From CAZJVD01 sp964549505 (lineage in GTDB: Bacteria > Bdellovibrionota > UBA1018 > CAZJVD01), in the NCBI GenBank assembly GCA_964549505.1, contig CAZJVD010000005.1, forward strand, positions 1 to 64,000: 64,000 nt of DNA, given 5' to 3'. Within the stretch, counting starts at the first letter, position 1. Every line of letters begins with the position of its first letter. Under the pieces are notes generated by a model that was not told the origin of the DNA, made no database searches, and was given only the letters and a program-made list of their open reading frames with translations. The translations under genes and the position numbers were made by a program. This document shows positions 18,397-26,663 of the stretch, one piece after another.

Positions 18397-18882
18397 TTAG
18401 AGAGGGGAAGAGATGCCTTCCGGCTCTGATGATTCCTGAGACAATTCGCGGGGTTTAAAACGAAGACTCATAGAGTTGACGCAGTATCTCAGTCCTGTCG
18501 GCGCCGGGCCGTCCTTAAAAAGGTGCCCGAGATGGGAACCACAGCGCGAACATTGAATTTCGACTCGTTGCATAAATAACGTACTGTCTTCGTACTCCGC
18601 GATCGACGCGCGATCCAGTGCAGTCGAAAAACTTGGCCAACCTGTCCCCGAGTCGAACTTCGATTCCGACGCGAAGAGATCCTGCGCACACGCTGCACAC
18701 TGGTACGTACCAAAAGCCCGATGCCGATAGAACTTACCCGTAAAAGCGCGCTCCGTGCCGCCCTGGCGGCACACACGAAAGGCTTCAGGGCTTAAGATTT
18801 TTCTCCATTCGGCATCGGAAAGCTGCTTCCAGTCGGTGCAACTGGCACTTCCCTGAACAGAACCGTCATGATCTTTTCTCAA
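18397..18882 (-). CDS. msrB: peptide-methionine (R)-S-oxide reductase MsrB
   Basis: 161 aa. MsrB reduces the R epimer of methionine sulfoxide in damaged proteins. Visible are the two zinc-binding CxxC pairs (CAAC and CSRC), the GTGWPSF motif, a GSHLGHLFKDGP loop, and the catalytic Cys in RYCVNSMSL. It is full length with a short hydrophilic extension at each end. No signal peptide is seen, so it is cytoplasmic. The start appears to be TTG with GAGG just upstream, which would give low translation; I see no better in-frame start. It lies 48 bp downstream of the CDF transporter on the same strand. Confidence 0.9.
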   Translation of the reverse strand: MRKDHDGSVQGSASCTDWKQLSDAEWRKILSPEAFRVCRQGGTERAFTGKFYRHRAFGTYQCAACAQDLFASESKFDSGTGWPSFSTALDRASIAEYEDSTLFMQRVEIQCSRCGSHLGHLFKDGPAPTGLRYCVNSMSLRFKPRELSQESSEPEGISSPL

Positions 18883-18930
18883 TTCCTCTGTGCCTCCGAA
18901 ACGAAAACCGAAATCTCGGAGCCGGACTTA

Positions 18931-19953
18931 TCACACTTCGCGAAGATCGGGCAATTCTGTTGGCGATGTTAACTCTTCAAGCGTGAACGGAACACGACTG
19001 CGAAACGGGCGTTGTCGTACGGGACAGGGTTCGAAGTCGCACACTCCACAATAAGAGCGCCGACATGGGTCGAGGTGAAAGAGAAGCTCGGCCCCCGTTT
19101 CATAGTCATCAAGAACAGCATGTTCGAATCGCTGGCAATGATCATGCGCCTGTTCAACTGTCCAGAACTCGGGCACTACGATATGCAAGTCGACATGATG
19201 AAAACTGCCGGAGCGCATCGTTCGCAAATGATGAATCCGAATGATTCCGGGAAAGACGTGTCGCTCAAACAACTGAGCCAGATCCTGGATGACATGACGA
19301 TCTTCCGTGTCCATCAGTCGTGAACCCGAGTGAATCAAGAGTCTAAATCCTGTAGCCGCCAGCAACAGACCTACGATTCCGGCAGCGGCGAGATCGATCC
19401 ACTGCAGTCCTGTCACACGAACTAGAAACAACCCAGCGACAACACCGATACTCGTCCAAAAGTCGGAAAGAACGTGCTCACCGCTCGCGGTGAGCGCTAA
19501 CGACGAAGTACGGCGCCCGGTTTTTTTAAGATACCAGCCCAGAGCGCCATTCAGACCCCCGGCCGCCAGTACAATGAGAAGGCCCAGGTCCAGGTTACGA
19601 ACCATGTGCTCTTCGAAGAAGGCTTCTCCGGCCTGCCAAAGCATAATGATGCCGGCAAAGAAAATAGCACCGCCTTCAAAACTCGACGCAAAGTACTCGG
19701 CCTTTCCATGTCCATAAGGGTGATCTTCGTCGGCAGGACGCACGGATACGTAGAGCGTCGTCAACGTCACGAGCGCCGTTACGACATTCACGACACTTTC
19801 AAGGGCATCGGACAGTACGGCTTGCGACCCTGTTTTTCGATATGCGTAGAACTTCGCCAGAAACAGCCCTGCGCCAACCACAAGCGCCATCCATCCGGCC
19901 ATAGCCCTCGCTCGTGTCTCGAGTCGGAGTCGCCCCGCACGAGCGCTATCCAC
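18931..19953 (-). CDS. cation diffusion facilitator (CDF) metal transporter
   Basis: 340 aa. Six membrane segments are expected; the metal-site motif of segment 2 reads LSDALESVVNVVTAL, with the first Asp of the usual HxxxD/DxxxD set, and segment 5 reads ASGEHVLSDFWTS (HxxxD). A cytoplasmic C-terminal domain with VHDLHI-like strands follows (VDLHIVVPEFWTVEQAHDHCQRFE). Near the end there is a Cys-rich LDPCRRSYCGVCDFEPCPVRQ stretch, unusual for the family, which could bind metal. It exports Zn2+, Fe2+, Co2+ or Mn2+ by proton antiport. Its start overlaps the hemJ end by 8 bp. Confidence 0.88.
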   Translation of the reverse strand: MDSARAGRLRLETRARAMAGWMALVVGAGLFLAKFYAYRKTGSQAVLSDALESVVNVVTALVTLTTLYVSVRPADEDHPYGHGKAEYFASSFEGGAIFFAGIIMLWQAGEAFFEEHMVRNLDLGLLIVLAAGGLNGALGWYLKKTGRRTSSLALTASGEHVLSDFWTSIGVVAGLFLVRVTGLQWIDLAAAGIVGLLLAATGFRLLIHSGSRLMDTEDRHVIQDLAQLFERHVFPGIIRIHHLRTMRSGSFHHVDLHIVVPEFWTVEQAHDHCQRFEHAVLDDYETGAELLFHLDPCRRSYCGVCDFEPCPVRQRPFRSRVPFTLEELTSPTELPDLREV

Positions 19954-20512
19954 TACGAACCTCGGTCGATACTCTTCGTGGTCGCATCAGCGTTTTACGA
20001 AAGGCCAACACGATCGCGGCTGCAACAGCAAGAAAACCTACGCTACCGTACAGAGTTTTAACGGGATCTTTGGTCACCGCGAGAAATACGATGGCGACAA
20101 GAAACAGAGTGCCAAGTTCATTCCATATCCTAAAAAATCGACCATCACGCGTCGACGTACCAAGAGACAGTTCACGACGCCAGCGTCCGCAGAGGAAGTG
20201 GTAACCGAGCAATAAAACAATCAAGAGAAGCTTGAAATGAAACCACGGAGCACTCCATGTTTGCATCTCGACCGATAGCCACACACCGAAAACCATGGTG
20301 GCAAACATCGCCGGCTGCGTGATTGCTCGCCACAGACGCCGTGCCATCACTGTGTACTGGACGTCTAACGCCTCTCGAACCGCCTTTTGCTCTGAGGACA
20401 GTTCAGTCCGATGAAGCTGGTTTTCTCGTTGATAAACGAAAAGCCGTCCGAGGTACAGAAGCCCAGCAAACCAGCTCACCACTGAGATGAGATGCAGGGC
20501 CTTGATCACCAC
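19946..20512 (-). CDS. hemJ: protoporphyrinogen IX oxidase HemJ
   Basis: 188 aa, four or five membrane segments. HemJ oxidises protoporphyrinogen IX to protoporphyrin IX in the heme pathway of many bacteria lacking HemG/HemY. The N-terminal signature IKALHLISVVSWFAGLLYLGRLFVYQ has the conserved His and Arg, and a GYHFLCGRWRREL stretch near residue 110 holds the second conserved His. It is longer than typical HemJ by about 40 residues. The GTG start has GGGAGAG about 7 bp upstream. It lies directly downstream of hppA (18 bp) and overlaps the CDF gene. Confidence 0.85.
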   Translation of the reverse strand: MVIKALHLISVVSWFAGLLYLGRLFVYQRENQLHRTELSSEQKAVREALDVQYTVMARRLWRAITQPAMFATMVFGVWLSVEMQTWSAPWFHFKLLLIVLLLGYHFLCGRWRRELSLGTSTRDGRFFRIWNELGTLFLVAIVFLAVTKDPVKTLYGSVGFLAVAAAIVLAFRKTLMRPRRVSTEVRSG

Positions 20513-20530
20513 GAGGAGGGCTCTCCCCTG

Positions 20531-23029
20531 TTAGACCGAAGCGAAGGTTTGCTTCTTCGTCGTCGTCTTACCGGTGCCCTTATGAGCGCCGTTCTCGGGA
20601 CTCTTCGTCTGCCATGCTGGCTTGGTTGTGATTCGCATTCCGTAAAATGACCGGTACACGAAGAACAATCCGATACAGAGGAACACGACTCCGAGCCAGG
20701 TCGAAACTCCAGGTGCCGCGACCGAAATCTCAACTGCAAGCAAACCGAAGAGTGTCGTGAACTTGATGATCGGGTTCAGAGCAACAGACGCTGTGTCCTT
20801 GAAAGGATCACCAACCGTGTCTCCAATAACCGTCGCCGCATGAAGGGGCGTCCCCTTTTCGCGCAGATCGACTTCGACCAGCTTCTTAGCATTGTCCCAA
20901 GCGCCTCCGGCATTGGCCATGAAGATCGCTTGGTACAATCCAAAAACCGCAATCGATATCAGATAACTAGCAAAAAACGTCGGACTCAACATCGCAAACG
21001 CGAGCGTGAGCGAAAAGATCACAGCAAAGATGTTGACCATCCCCTTCTGCGCGTACACCGTACAGATACGAACGACTTCGTTCGAATCCTTCACAGAGGC
21101 TTTTGCTGACGAATCCAGCTTAATATTCTTCTTAATGAACTCGACCGCACGATAGGCGCCCGTGCTCACCGCTTGAATTGATGCGCCCGAGAACCAATAC
21201 ACGACCGCGCCACCACAGATCAGCCCCAGCAACACGCGTGGATCGATCAAATCCAGTTTCAGGTGCATGAGCAGGATGATCGAGAAAATCATCGTCGTCG
21301 CACCGATAACGGCCGTTCCAATAAGCACCGGTTTAGCAGTCGCTTTGAACGTGTTTCCAGCGGAGTCATTCTCCTCGAGGAAATGCTTCCCTTTTTCAAA
21401 ATCGGGTTTGAATCCAAACTGCTTTTCGATCTCTTCCGAAATCCGCGGCAGTGTTTCGATCTGCGATAACTCGAAAATGGACTGTGCGTTGTCGGTCACA
21501 GGTCCGTAACTGTCGACGGCGATCGTCACCGGTCCCATTCCTAAGAAACCAAACGCCACGAGCCCAAACGCGAACACGGCTGGATACACCATGATGGCAT
21601 CTAAACCCTTTTGACTGGTCACAAATGCGATCAACATGAGGCCAACAATGACCATGCCCTTCCAGAATGCGCTGAAGTTTCCAGCGACCAACCCTGAAAG
21701 AATCGTCAGTGACGGTCCTCCCTCGCGTCCTGCTGTCACGACTTCCGAGACGTGACGAGAGTGCGCGCTTGTGAACGCTTTTGTAAGCTCCGGAATCAGA
21801 GCAGCTGCCAAGGTTCCACAACTGATGATGGTCGCAAGCTTCCACCACAGTCCACCACCCAAACCGCCAATCATCATGTCGCTGATGTAGTACGTCACAC
21901 CAATCGAAAGCAGCGACGTGATCCATACGAGCGCGGTCAGCGGAGCTTCAAAGTTGAAGGATGCCTTTTTCGAATACAGAGCACTCGAAAGTGCACTGTT
22001 GATCCAGTACGACACGATCGATGTGATCACCATCACGACACGCATTGCGAAGATCCATACAATCAGGATGGATTGAATTTCGGGTCGCACGAGCGTCATC
22101 TGACCGTCCGGCCCCATTGTAAAACCGGCAGCCAACACGATGAACGAAATCAGCGCCACGCCCGTCACACCATAGGTCTCAAAACCATCAGCCGTGGGGC
22201 CAACGCTGTCGCCCGCGTTATCACCCGTGCAATCGGCTATCACGCCCGGGTTACGAGCATCGTCTTCTTTGATGTTGAAAACGATTTTCATCAAATCAGA
22301 ACCAATATCGGCGATCTTCGTAAAAATTCCGCCGCAGATTCGAAGGGCACTCGCGCCAAGAGACTCACCAATGGCGAACCCAATGAAACAGGCGCCGGCG
22401 CTATCGCCAGGAACCCAAAGCAAAATGAAAAGCATCATGATCAGCTCGACGCAGATCAAGAGAACGCCGATACTCATTCCCGATCGCAGCGGGATATCCA
22501 TCACGGGATACGGCTTACGCTGGAGTGACGCGAACGCTGTTCGGCTATTGGCCAGCGTATTGATGCGCATTCCGAACCACGAAACCATGTAGCTGCCAAG
22601 AATCCCAAGAACCGACCAAAACAAAATCAGAAGCACTTTGCTGACCGCGAAATGCTCCAAGAAACCAAAGTAGTAAACGATACAAGCCCCAATAAAGAGC
22701 TCGAGAACAATCAGCAGTTTTCCTTGCTGAATCATGTACGTCTTACAGGTGTCATAAATCAGCTCTGCCACTTCGAGCATCGATCGATGCGCCGGCAGAC
22801 TTCGGATGCCCATGTACATGTACAAACCGAAAGCTAACCCCAAAATGCAGACCAACACACCCCACGTCAGAATCTGCGTTCCCGTGTAGACGCCACCCCA
22901 CAATGTGAACGTTTGCGCAAGCGAAGGGATAATCAGATCCGCTTCACCCGCCTGAGCCACTACCGAACAGAGCAGAGGCAACACAAGGACAGACAGTAAG
23001 GAAAACACACCGATAAGTTTTTTGGTCAT
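20531..23029 (-). CDS. hppA: membrane-bound proton-translocating pyrophosphatase
   Basis: 832 aa from the ATG at 23029, which has GAGGAGAT 6-7 bp upstream. About 15 membrane segments plus a signal-like N terminus. The enzyme couples pyrophosphate hydrolysis to ion pumping. Active-site Asp residues are present: D241, D245, E255-D257, D266, D270, N271, D274 in the DIGSDLMKIVF...EDDARNPGVIADCTGDNAGD region. In the GNTFKA motif the residue at the K+/K+-independence position is Lys (K562), which predicts a K+-independent H+ pump. The usual GADLVGKVE is replaced by GSDLMKIVF with one residue missing, and about 20 residues are inserted before GNTFKA. Confidence 0.9.
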   Translation of the reverse strand: MTKKLIGVFSLLSVLVLPLLCSVVAQAGEADLIIPSLAQTFTLWGGVYTGTQILTWGVLVCILGLAFGLYMYMGIRSLPAHRSMLEVAELIYDTCKTYMIQQGKLLIVLELFIGACIVYYFGFLEHFAVSKVLLILFWSVLGILGSYMVSWFGMRINTLANSRTAFASLQRKPYPVMDIPLRSGMSIGVLLICVELIMMLFILLWVPGDSAGACFIGFAIGESLGASALRICGGIFTKIADIGSDLMKIVFNIKEDDARNPGVIADCTGDNAGDSVGPTADGFETYGVTGVALISFIVLAAGFTMGPDGQMTLVRPEIQSILIVWIFAMRVVMVITSIVSYWINSALSSALYSKKASFNFEAPLTALVWITSLLSIGVTYYISDMMIGGLGGGLWWKLATIISCGTLAAALIPELTKAFTSAHSRHVSEVVTAGREGGPSLTILSGLVAGNFSAFWKGMVIVGLMLIAFVTSQKGLDAIMVYPAVFAFGLVAFGFLGMGPVTIAVDSYGPVTDNAQSIFELSQIETLPRISEEIEKQFGFKPDFEKGKHFLEENDSAGNTFKATAKPVLIGTAVIGATTMIFSIILLMHLKLDLIDPRVLLGLICGGAVVYWFSGASIQAVSTGAYRAVEFIKKNIKLDSSAKASVKDSNEVVRICTVYAQKGMVNIFAVIFSLTLAFAMLSPTFFASYLISIAVFGLYQAIFMANAGGAWDNAKKLVEVDLREKGTPLHAATVIGDTVGDPFKDTASVALNPIIKFTTLFGLLAVEISVAAPGVSTWLGVVFLCIGLFFVYRSFYGMRITTKPAWQTKSPENGAHKGTGKTTTKKQTFASV

Positions 23030-23071
23030 GAGCCGAATCTCCTCATTTTGAGCCACTTTGTCAAAAGGAAA

Positions 23072-23764
23072 TCACGCGGTCTTGCGACGAAATCCGAGCA
23101 GCAAACACACGGCGACGTAACCCCAGAAGATCCAGAACGCGGGCGATTGTCCGCCATGAAAATCAACGCCTGGAATCTCAAATCCTTGGATCAAAAGCTT
23201 TAACCCAACACCAAAAACAAGGAGAAATGCCGTGTTCTCGAACGCTGGAAACTTCTTCAATAGGACAATGAAGACACTCGCGGCAAATCGCATCATGATC
23301 AGACCAATAAGGCCTCCAACAACGACCACCCAGAGCTTCTGGCTCACAGCAACCGCCGCAAGAATCGAATCTGCTGCAAAAGCGATATCAGTCAGCTCAA
23401 TGACCAGAACCACACGCCAAAAACTCGCTGCTGCTTTTGCAACACCTTCACCTTTGTGTAGATCGGCGCCCTTTTTCCTCCAATGTTGGATGGCGAGCCA
23501 AACCAAGTAGCCTCCGCCGACAAACTTGACCCAACGCCACTTCATCAGAAACCCGGCCATCATCAGTGCAAGGACGCGAAATACAACGGCGCCCACAAGA
23601 CCAAATGTCAGAGCACGCCGCTGTTGCTGCTCCGGCAAGCCTCGCGCAATCACGGCAAGGGCAAGCGCGTTGTCGACGGACAGAATGCCTTCCAAAAGAA
23701 CGAGAATCCCAATGGTCGGGAGTTGCGCGATCACTTCAGCTAACGATTGCGGCAGCAGTTCCAT
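23072..23764 (-). CDS. TerC-family membrane protein
   Basis: 230 aa, seven predicted membrane segments. The TerC hallmark LEGILSVDNALALAVIARGLP near residue 25 contains the conserved Asp-Asn pair, and a second acidic motif FAADSILAAVAVS lies near residue 130. TerC-type proteins are linked to metal handling (notably Mn2+ export during metalation of secreted proteins) and tellurite resistance. It lies 42 bp upstream of hppA on the same strand, and the surrounding CDF, CutA and ABC exporter genes point to metal homeostasis. Confidence 0.88.
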   Translation of the reverse strand: MELLPQSLAEVIAQLPTIGILVLLEGILSVDNALALAVIARGLPEQQQRRALTFGLVGAVVFRVLALMMAGFLMKWRWVKFVGGGYLVWLAIQHWRKKGADLHKGEGVAKAAASFWRVVLVIELTDIAFAADSILAAVAVSQKLWVVVVGGLIGLIMMRFAASVFIVLLKKFPAFENTAFLLVFGVGLKLLIQGFEIPGVDFHGGQSPAFWIFWGYVAVCLLLGFRRKTA

Positions 23765-23820
23765 GAACGTCCTCTCTTATCATTCTCCTTTTGAAATCTT
23801 TAGTGATATTCTTCCGTCGC

Positions 23821-24504
23821 ATGACCAGAAATCGACAGTACCGATATTACGACCTGATCATGGCTGCATTTTGTACGGCTTTGATCGGTGCCAATCTCAT
23901 CGGACCCGGAAAAGTAGTCACACTCTGGGGATTCACGTTTGGTGCGGGTGTCTTATTCTTTCCTATCATCTATCTCTTTGGAGACTTTCTCACCGAAGTC
24001 TACGGCTACGCGCGGTCACGCAAGGTCGTATGGGCAGGTTTTATCTCGCTTGCGTTCATCACGCTGATGTCTTGGGTCGTTGTGGGGTTACCACCTGCCG
24101 CCGATTGGCCTCACCAGGCTGCTTACGAAACGGTTTTTGGTTCTACGCCTCGCATCGTGGCTGGATCGATGCTGGCGTACTTTTTTGGCGAGTTCTTCAA
24201 CTCCTACACACTCGCAAAAATGAAACTTCTCACCAACGGACGCCTGCTCTTCGTTCGAACGATCGGCTCGACCATCGTGGGCGAAGGCGTCGACACCTTG
24301 ATCTTCTACCCCATCGCATTCGGAGGCATTTGGCCGAACTCACTTCTTTTCACAGTTATGCTCTCAAACTACGTCGTTAAGATACTTTGGGAAGTATTGG
24401 CCACACCGTTTACTTATCGCTTTGTTGCTTGGCTCAAGCGCGTCGAGAACGAAGACTATTACGATCGATCAACGGACTTTAATCCCTTCTCCATCAAGAC
24501 ATGA
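23821..24504 (+). CDS. queuosine-precursor transporter family (YhhQ/VUT) membrane protein
   Basis: 227 aa from the ATG at 23821; a TTG at 23791 would add ten residues. The family motif LFFPIIYLFGDFLTEVYGY is clear, with the later MLAYFFGEFFNSYTLAKMK and VGEGVDTLIFYP segments. Members import queuine or preQ0/preQ1 for tRNA modification. About six membrane segments are expected. The stop overlaps the cutA start by 4 bp, so the two are translationally coupled. No other queuosine genes are in the window. Confidence 0.85.
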   Translation: MTRNRQYRYYDLIMAAFCTALIGANLIGPGKVVTLWGFTFGAGVLFFPIIYLFGDFLTEVYGYARSRKVVWAGFISLAFITLMSWVVVGLPPAADWPHQAAYETVFGSTPRIVAGSMLAYFFGEFFNSYTLAKMKLLTNGRLLFVRTIGSTIVGEGVDTLIFYPIAFGGIWPNSLLFTVMLSNYVVKILWEVLATPFTYRFVAWLKRVENEDYYDRSTDFNPFSIKT

Positions 24505-24812
24505 AGCTCGCCTGGGTTTACGTCACCTTTCCAACTCGCAAGATCGCACACAAAATCGTCGATCAGCTCTTAGCCGAACGCCGAATTGCGTGCGCGAATC
24601 TTTTTCCGATCGAAGCGCGGTACCATTGGAAACGTAAAATTGAGAAAGGCACGGAAGTCGCGGCCTTACTCAAGGCGCGAGCGTCGACGTTTCGTGCGCT
24701 TTCGGCGCGCATCAATGAACTCCATCCTTACGATGTGCCCTGTGTGCTCAAAATCGATCTTGACGACGCACTACCCGCGTTTGCACGGTACGTGGCTGCT
24801 GAAACGCGCTGA
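24501..24812 (+). CDS. cutA: CutA1 divalent-cation tolerance protein
   Basis: 103 aa, the usual family length. It shows VYVTFPTRKIAHKIVDQLLAERRIACANLFPIEARYHWKRKIEKGTEVAALLKA, matching the CutA core in which the second strand carries CAN-x-P and the third carries W-x-G/K-x-I. CutA forms a cytosolic trimer related to PII proteins and is associated with copper or other metal tolerance, but its biochemical role is not settled. It starts inside the stop of the transporter gene and is followed 20 bp later by the MITE-like element. Confidence 0.88.
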   Translation: MKLAWVYVTFPTRKIAHKIVDQLLAERRIACANLFPIEARYHWKRKIEKGTEVAALLKARASTFRALSARINELHPYDVPCVLKIDLDDALPAFARYVAAETR

Positions 24813-24831
24813 CGGCAAAAGCGCTGTGCTC

Positions 24832-25005
24832 TAGGGCGTGTCCTCATTTGTTATGACCAGCTCGTTGAAGCGTATTTTTGATAAGGTGAGGAACGACGAC
24901 GAAGATTTAGTGGTGCTAAATCGAGGAGGAGTGACGATGCCGTATCAAAAATACGCTTCAACCCTTTGGGCGAATGCGGTCATAACAAATGAGGACACGC
25001 CCTAG
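24832..25005. mobile_element. 174-bp MITE-like element with perfect terminal inverted repeats
   Basis: The ends 24832-24859 and 24978-25005 are perfect 28-bp inverted repeats (outer part CTAGGGCGTGTCCTCATT). A second perfect 19-bp inverted pair lies inside (24866-24884 and 24943-24961), and a 7-bp stem hairpin sits at 24904-24922. No ORF fits inside. The outermost TA on each side suggests a TA target duplication, as with Tc1/IS630 or some IS5-group elements; CTAG (YTAR-type) duplication is the alternative. The right end supplies the stop codon of ino1. The 13-bp end motif recurs alone at 31750 and 37956. Confidence 0.75.
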
Positions 25006-26090
25006 TTTTCGATAAACTTCTCAAGCAACCGCTTCGCATCCGTATCGCGGAACTGCTTAGGCGGCGACTTCATCGTGAATGCCGAGATCTCATCCAGCGG
25101 GCCACCGATCTTGCGATCGAGAGCGAGCTTAGCGCAGCGGATAGCATCGATTGCGACGCCGGCTGAGTTTGGAGAATCTTCTACGCTGAGGCGACCTTCA
25201 AAGTGCATCGGAACACCTCCGAAGCCTTCCCATTCCATACGCAGAAAACACACTTTGTTGTCTTTCTGCCACGGCACATAGTCCGAAGGACCAATGTGGA
25301 TATCTTCCTCGGGCAGACGAACATCGAGCTGCGACTGAACACTTTCCGTCTTCGAAATCTTTTTGCTCTTCAGGCGATTGAGATCCAACATGTTGAGAAA
25401 ATCCGTGTTGCCACCCGTATTGAGTTGGTACGTGCGCTTGAGCGATACACCGCGATCACCCAACGTACGGGTCAGCACGCGATGGAGAATCGTTGCTCCG
25501 AACTGGCTCTTGATGTCGTCGCCGACGATCGGAATGCCCTTTTGCTCAAACTCTTTTGCAAACTCTGGATTGGTCGCAATGAAAACAGGAACGCAATTGA
25601 CCATCGCAACGCCTGCCTCTAAGCAGGCCCGTGCGTAGTAACGAACGGCTTGTTCGGAACCGACCGGTAAGTAGCACACGAGTACTTCCGCTTTCGAGGA
25701 ACGCAACACTTCGGCCACGTTCACGGGTTTTGCATCCGAAGCGACGAAGACGCGGTTTTCCGGATACTGAGTCATATGAGGCGCAATTCCGTCCAGAATT
25801 TCGCCCATCTGTACCGTTACGCCGTAGTCAGGAAGTTCTTTTTGAAAAATCGTCGTGCAATTGGGTGGCGCGAAAACCGCGGCCTGAAGTGGACGTCCGA
25901 CTTTGCGCTGATCAACATCAAATGCAGCGACTACTTTGATGTCACGAAGGTGGTAACCGCCGAGCAACGGAAATGTAAGTCCCGGAACTCCTTTTCCGTC
26001 ACTGTTTTTGTAATATTCGAGACCTTGCAAAAGAGAACTGGCGCAATTCCCTACACCAGCTATTGCAATGCGAATTTCCTTGTTGCCCAT
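25002..26090 (-). CDS. ino1: myo-inositol-1-phosphate synthase (Ino1)
   Basis: 362 aa, similar in size to the compact actinobacterial Ino1. It converts glucose-6-phosphate to inositol-3-phosphate using NAD+. The N-terminal NAD-binding segment reads IAIAGVGNCASSLLQGLEYY; later hallmarks are NCVPVFIATNPEFAKEFEQKGIPIVGDDIKSQFGAT, LNTGGNTDFLNM and SPNSAGVAIDAIRCAKLALDR. A good AGGAGCGG sequence precedes the ATG. In bacteria outside Actinobacteria inositol is used for phospholipids, osmolytes or polysaccharide. The gene has its own 252-bp upstream region. Its TAG stop is formed by the edge of the MITE-like element. Confidence 0.9.
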   Translation of the reverse strand: MGNKEIRIAIAGVGNCASSLLQGLEYYKNSDGKGVPGLTFPLLGGYHLRDIKVVAAFDVDQRKVGRPLQAAVFAPPNCTTIFQKELPDYGVTVQMGEILDGIAPHMTQYPENRVFVASDAKPVNVAEVLRSSKAEVLVCYLPVGSEQAVRYYARACLEAGVAMVNCVPVFIATNPEFAKEFEQKGIPIVGDDIKSQFGATILHRVLTRTLGDRGVSLKRTYQLNTGGNTDFLNMLDLNRLKSKKISKTESVQSQLDVRLPEEDIHIGPSDYVPWQKDNKVCFLRMEWEGFGGVPMHFEGRLSVEDSPNSAGVAIDAIRCAKLALDRKIGGPLDEISAFTMKSPPKQFRDTDAKRLLEKFIEN

Positions 26091-26197
26091 CCACCGCTCC
26101 TATTCGAGATTCCTCGTAGAAAAAAACGAGCCCGGCAGTCAAGTTCCGGAGACCTCGTGAGGTATAAAACCTTTAACCAACCATTTCAATAGTAAAA

Positions 26198-26212
26198 CCC
26201 GGAACTCGGGTC
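26198..26212 (-). terminator. weak candidate intrinsic terminator downstream of the suf operon
   Basis: On the minus strand a 5-bp perfect stem (ACCCG / CGGGT, loop AGTTC) is followed by TTTT. It lies about 130 bp after the sufT stop and upstream of ino1. The stem is short, so this is only a candidate; the rest of 26091-26342 shows no gene or other clear signal. Confidence 0.22.
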
Positions 26213-26342
26213 CCCCAACACTTGGTCCTGCAGCTTCGTTCTGATTTCAACAAGCATTATTTCTTCAAATGACTTGAGGGGACAACTGATTTTTTAGGAT
26301 TTTGTACCAAAGTTTTTCTTGACAACTTGTGAGTCGAGAACG

Positions 26343-26663
26343 TCACCAGATACCAAGCACGTCTTTGGCCTCATCGGAAGCCATCGTTGCGGGGTCCCAT
26401 TTGGGTTCCCACACGACATTGACCGAGACCGATGTCACGCCTTCGTGTGCTTTCATTCGATTCGTTACATCCGCAACGAGCTGATCCCCCGCCGGACATC
26501 CAGGACTCGTCAGCGTGAAGTCGACGTTGGCGTGCCCCTTTTCATCAATGGAAGCGCGGTAGATGAGACCCAAGTCAACCAGACTCATAAAGAGTTCGGG
26601 GTCCTGCACAGCACGCAACCACTCACGCAAGTGATCAGGGAGATCTTTCTCCGACGTTTCCAT
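26343..26663 (-). CDS. sufT: SufT / MIP18-family (DUF59) Fe-S assembly protein
   Basis: 106 aa from the ATG at 26663, whose A and T overlap the sufS TGA. The DUF59 core is present: VQDPELFMSLVDLGLIY, followed by the Cys motif TSPGCPAGDQL and an amphipathic helix plus VVWEPKWDP. SufT-type proteins help mature Fe-S proteins under high demand; the Cys is thought to bind a cluster or metal. It is the last gene of the suf operon, a common position for SufT. Confidence 0.88.
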   Translation of the reverse strand: METSEKDLPDHLREWLRAVQDPELFMSLVDLGLIYRASIDEKGHANVDFTLTSPGCPAGDQLVADVTNRMKAHEGVTSVSVNVVWEPKWDPATMASDEAKDVLGIW

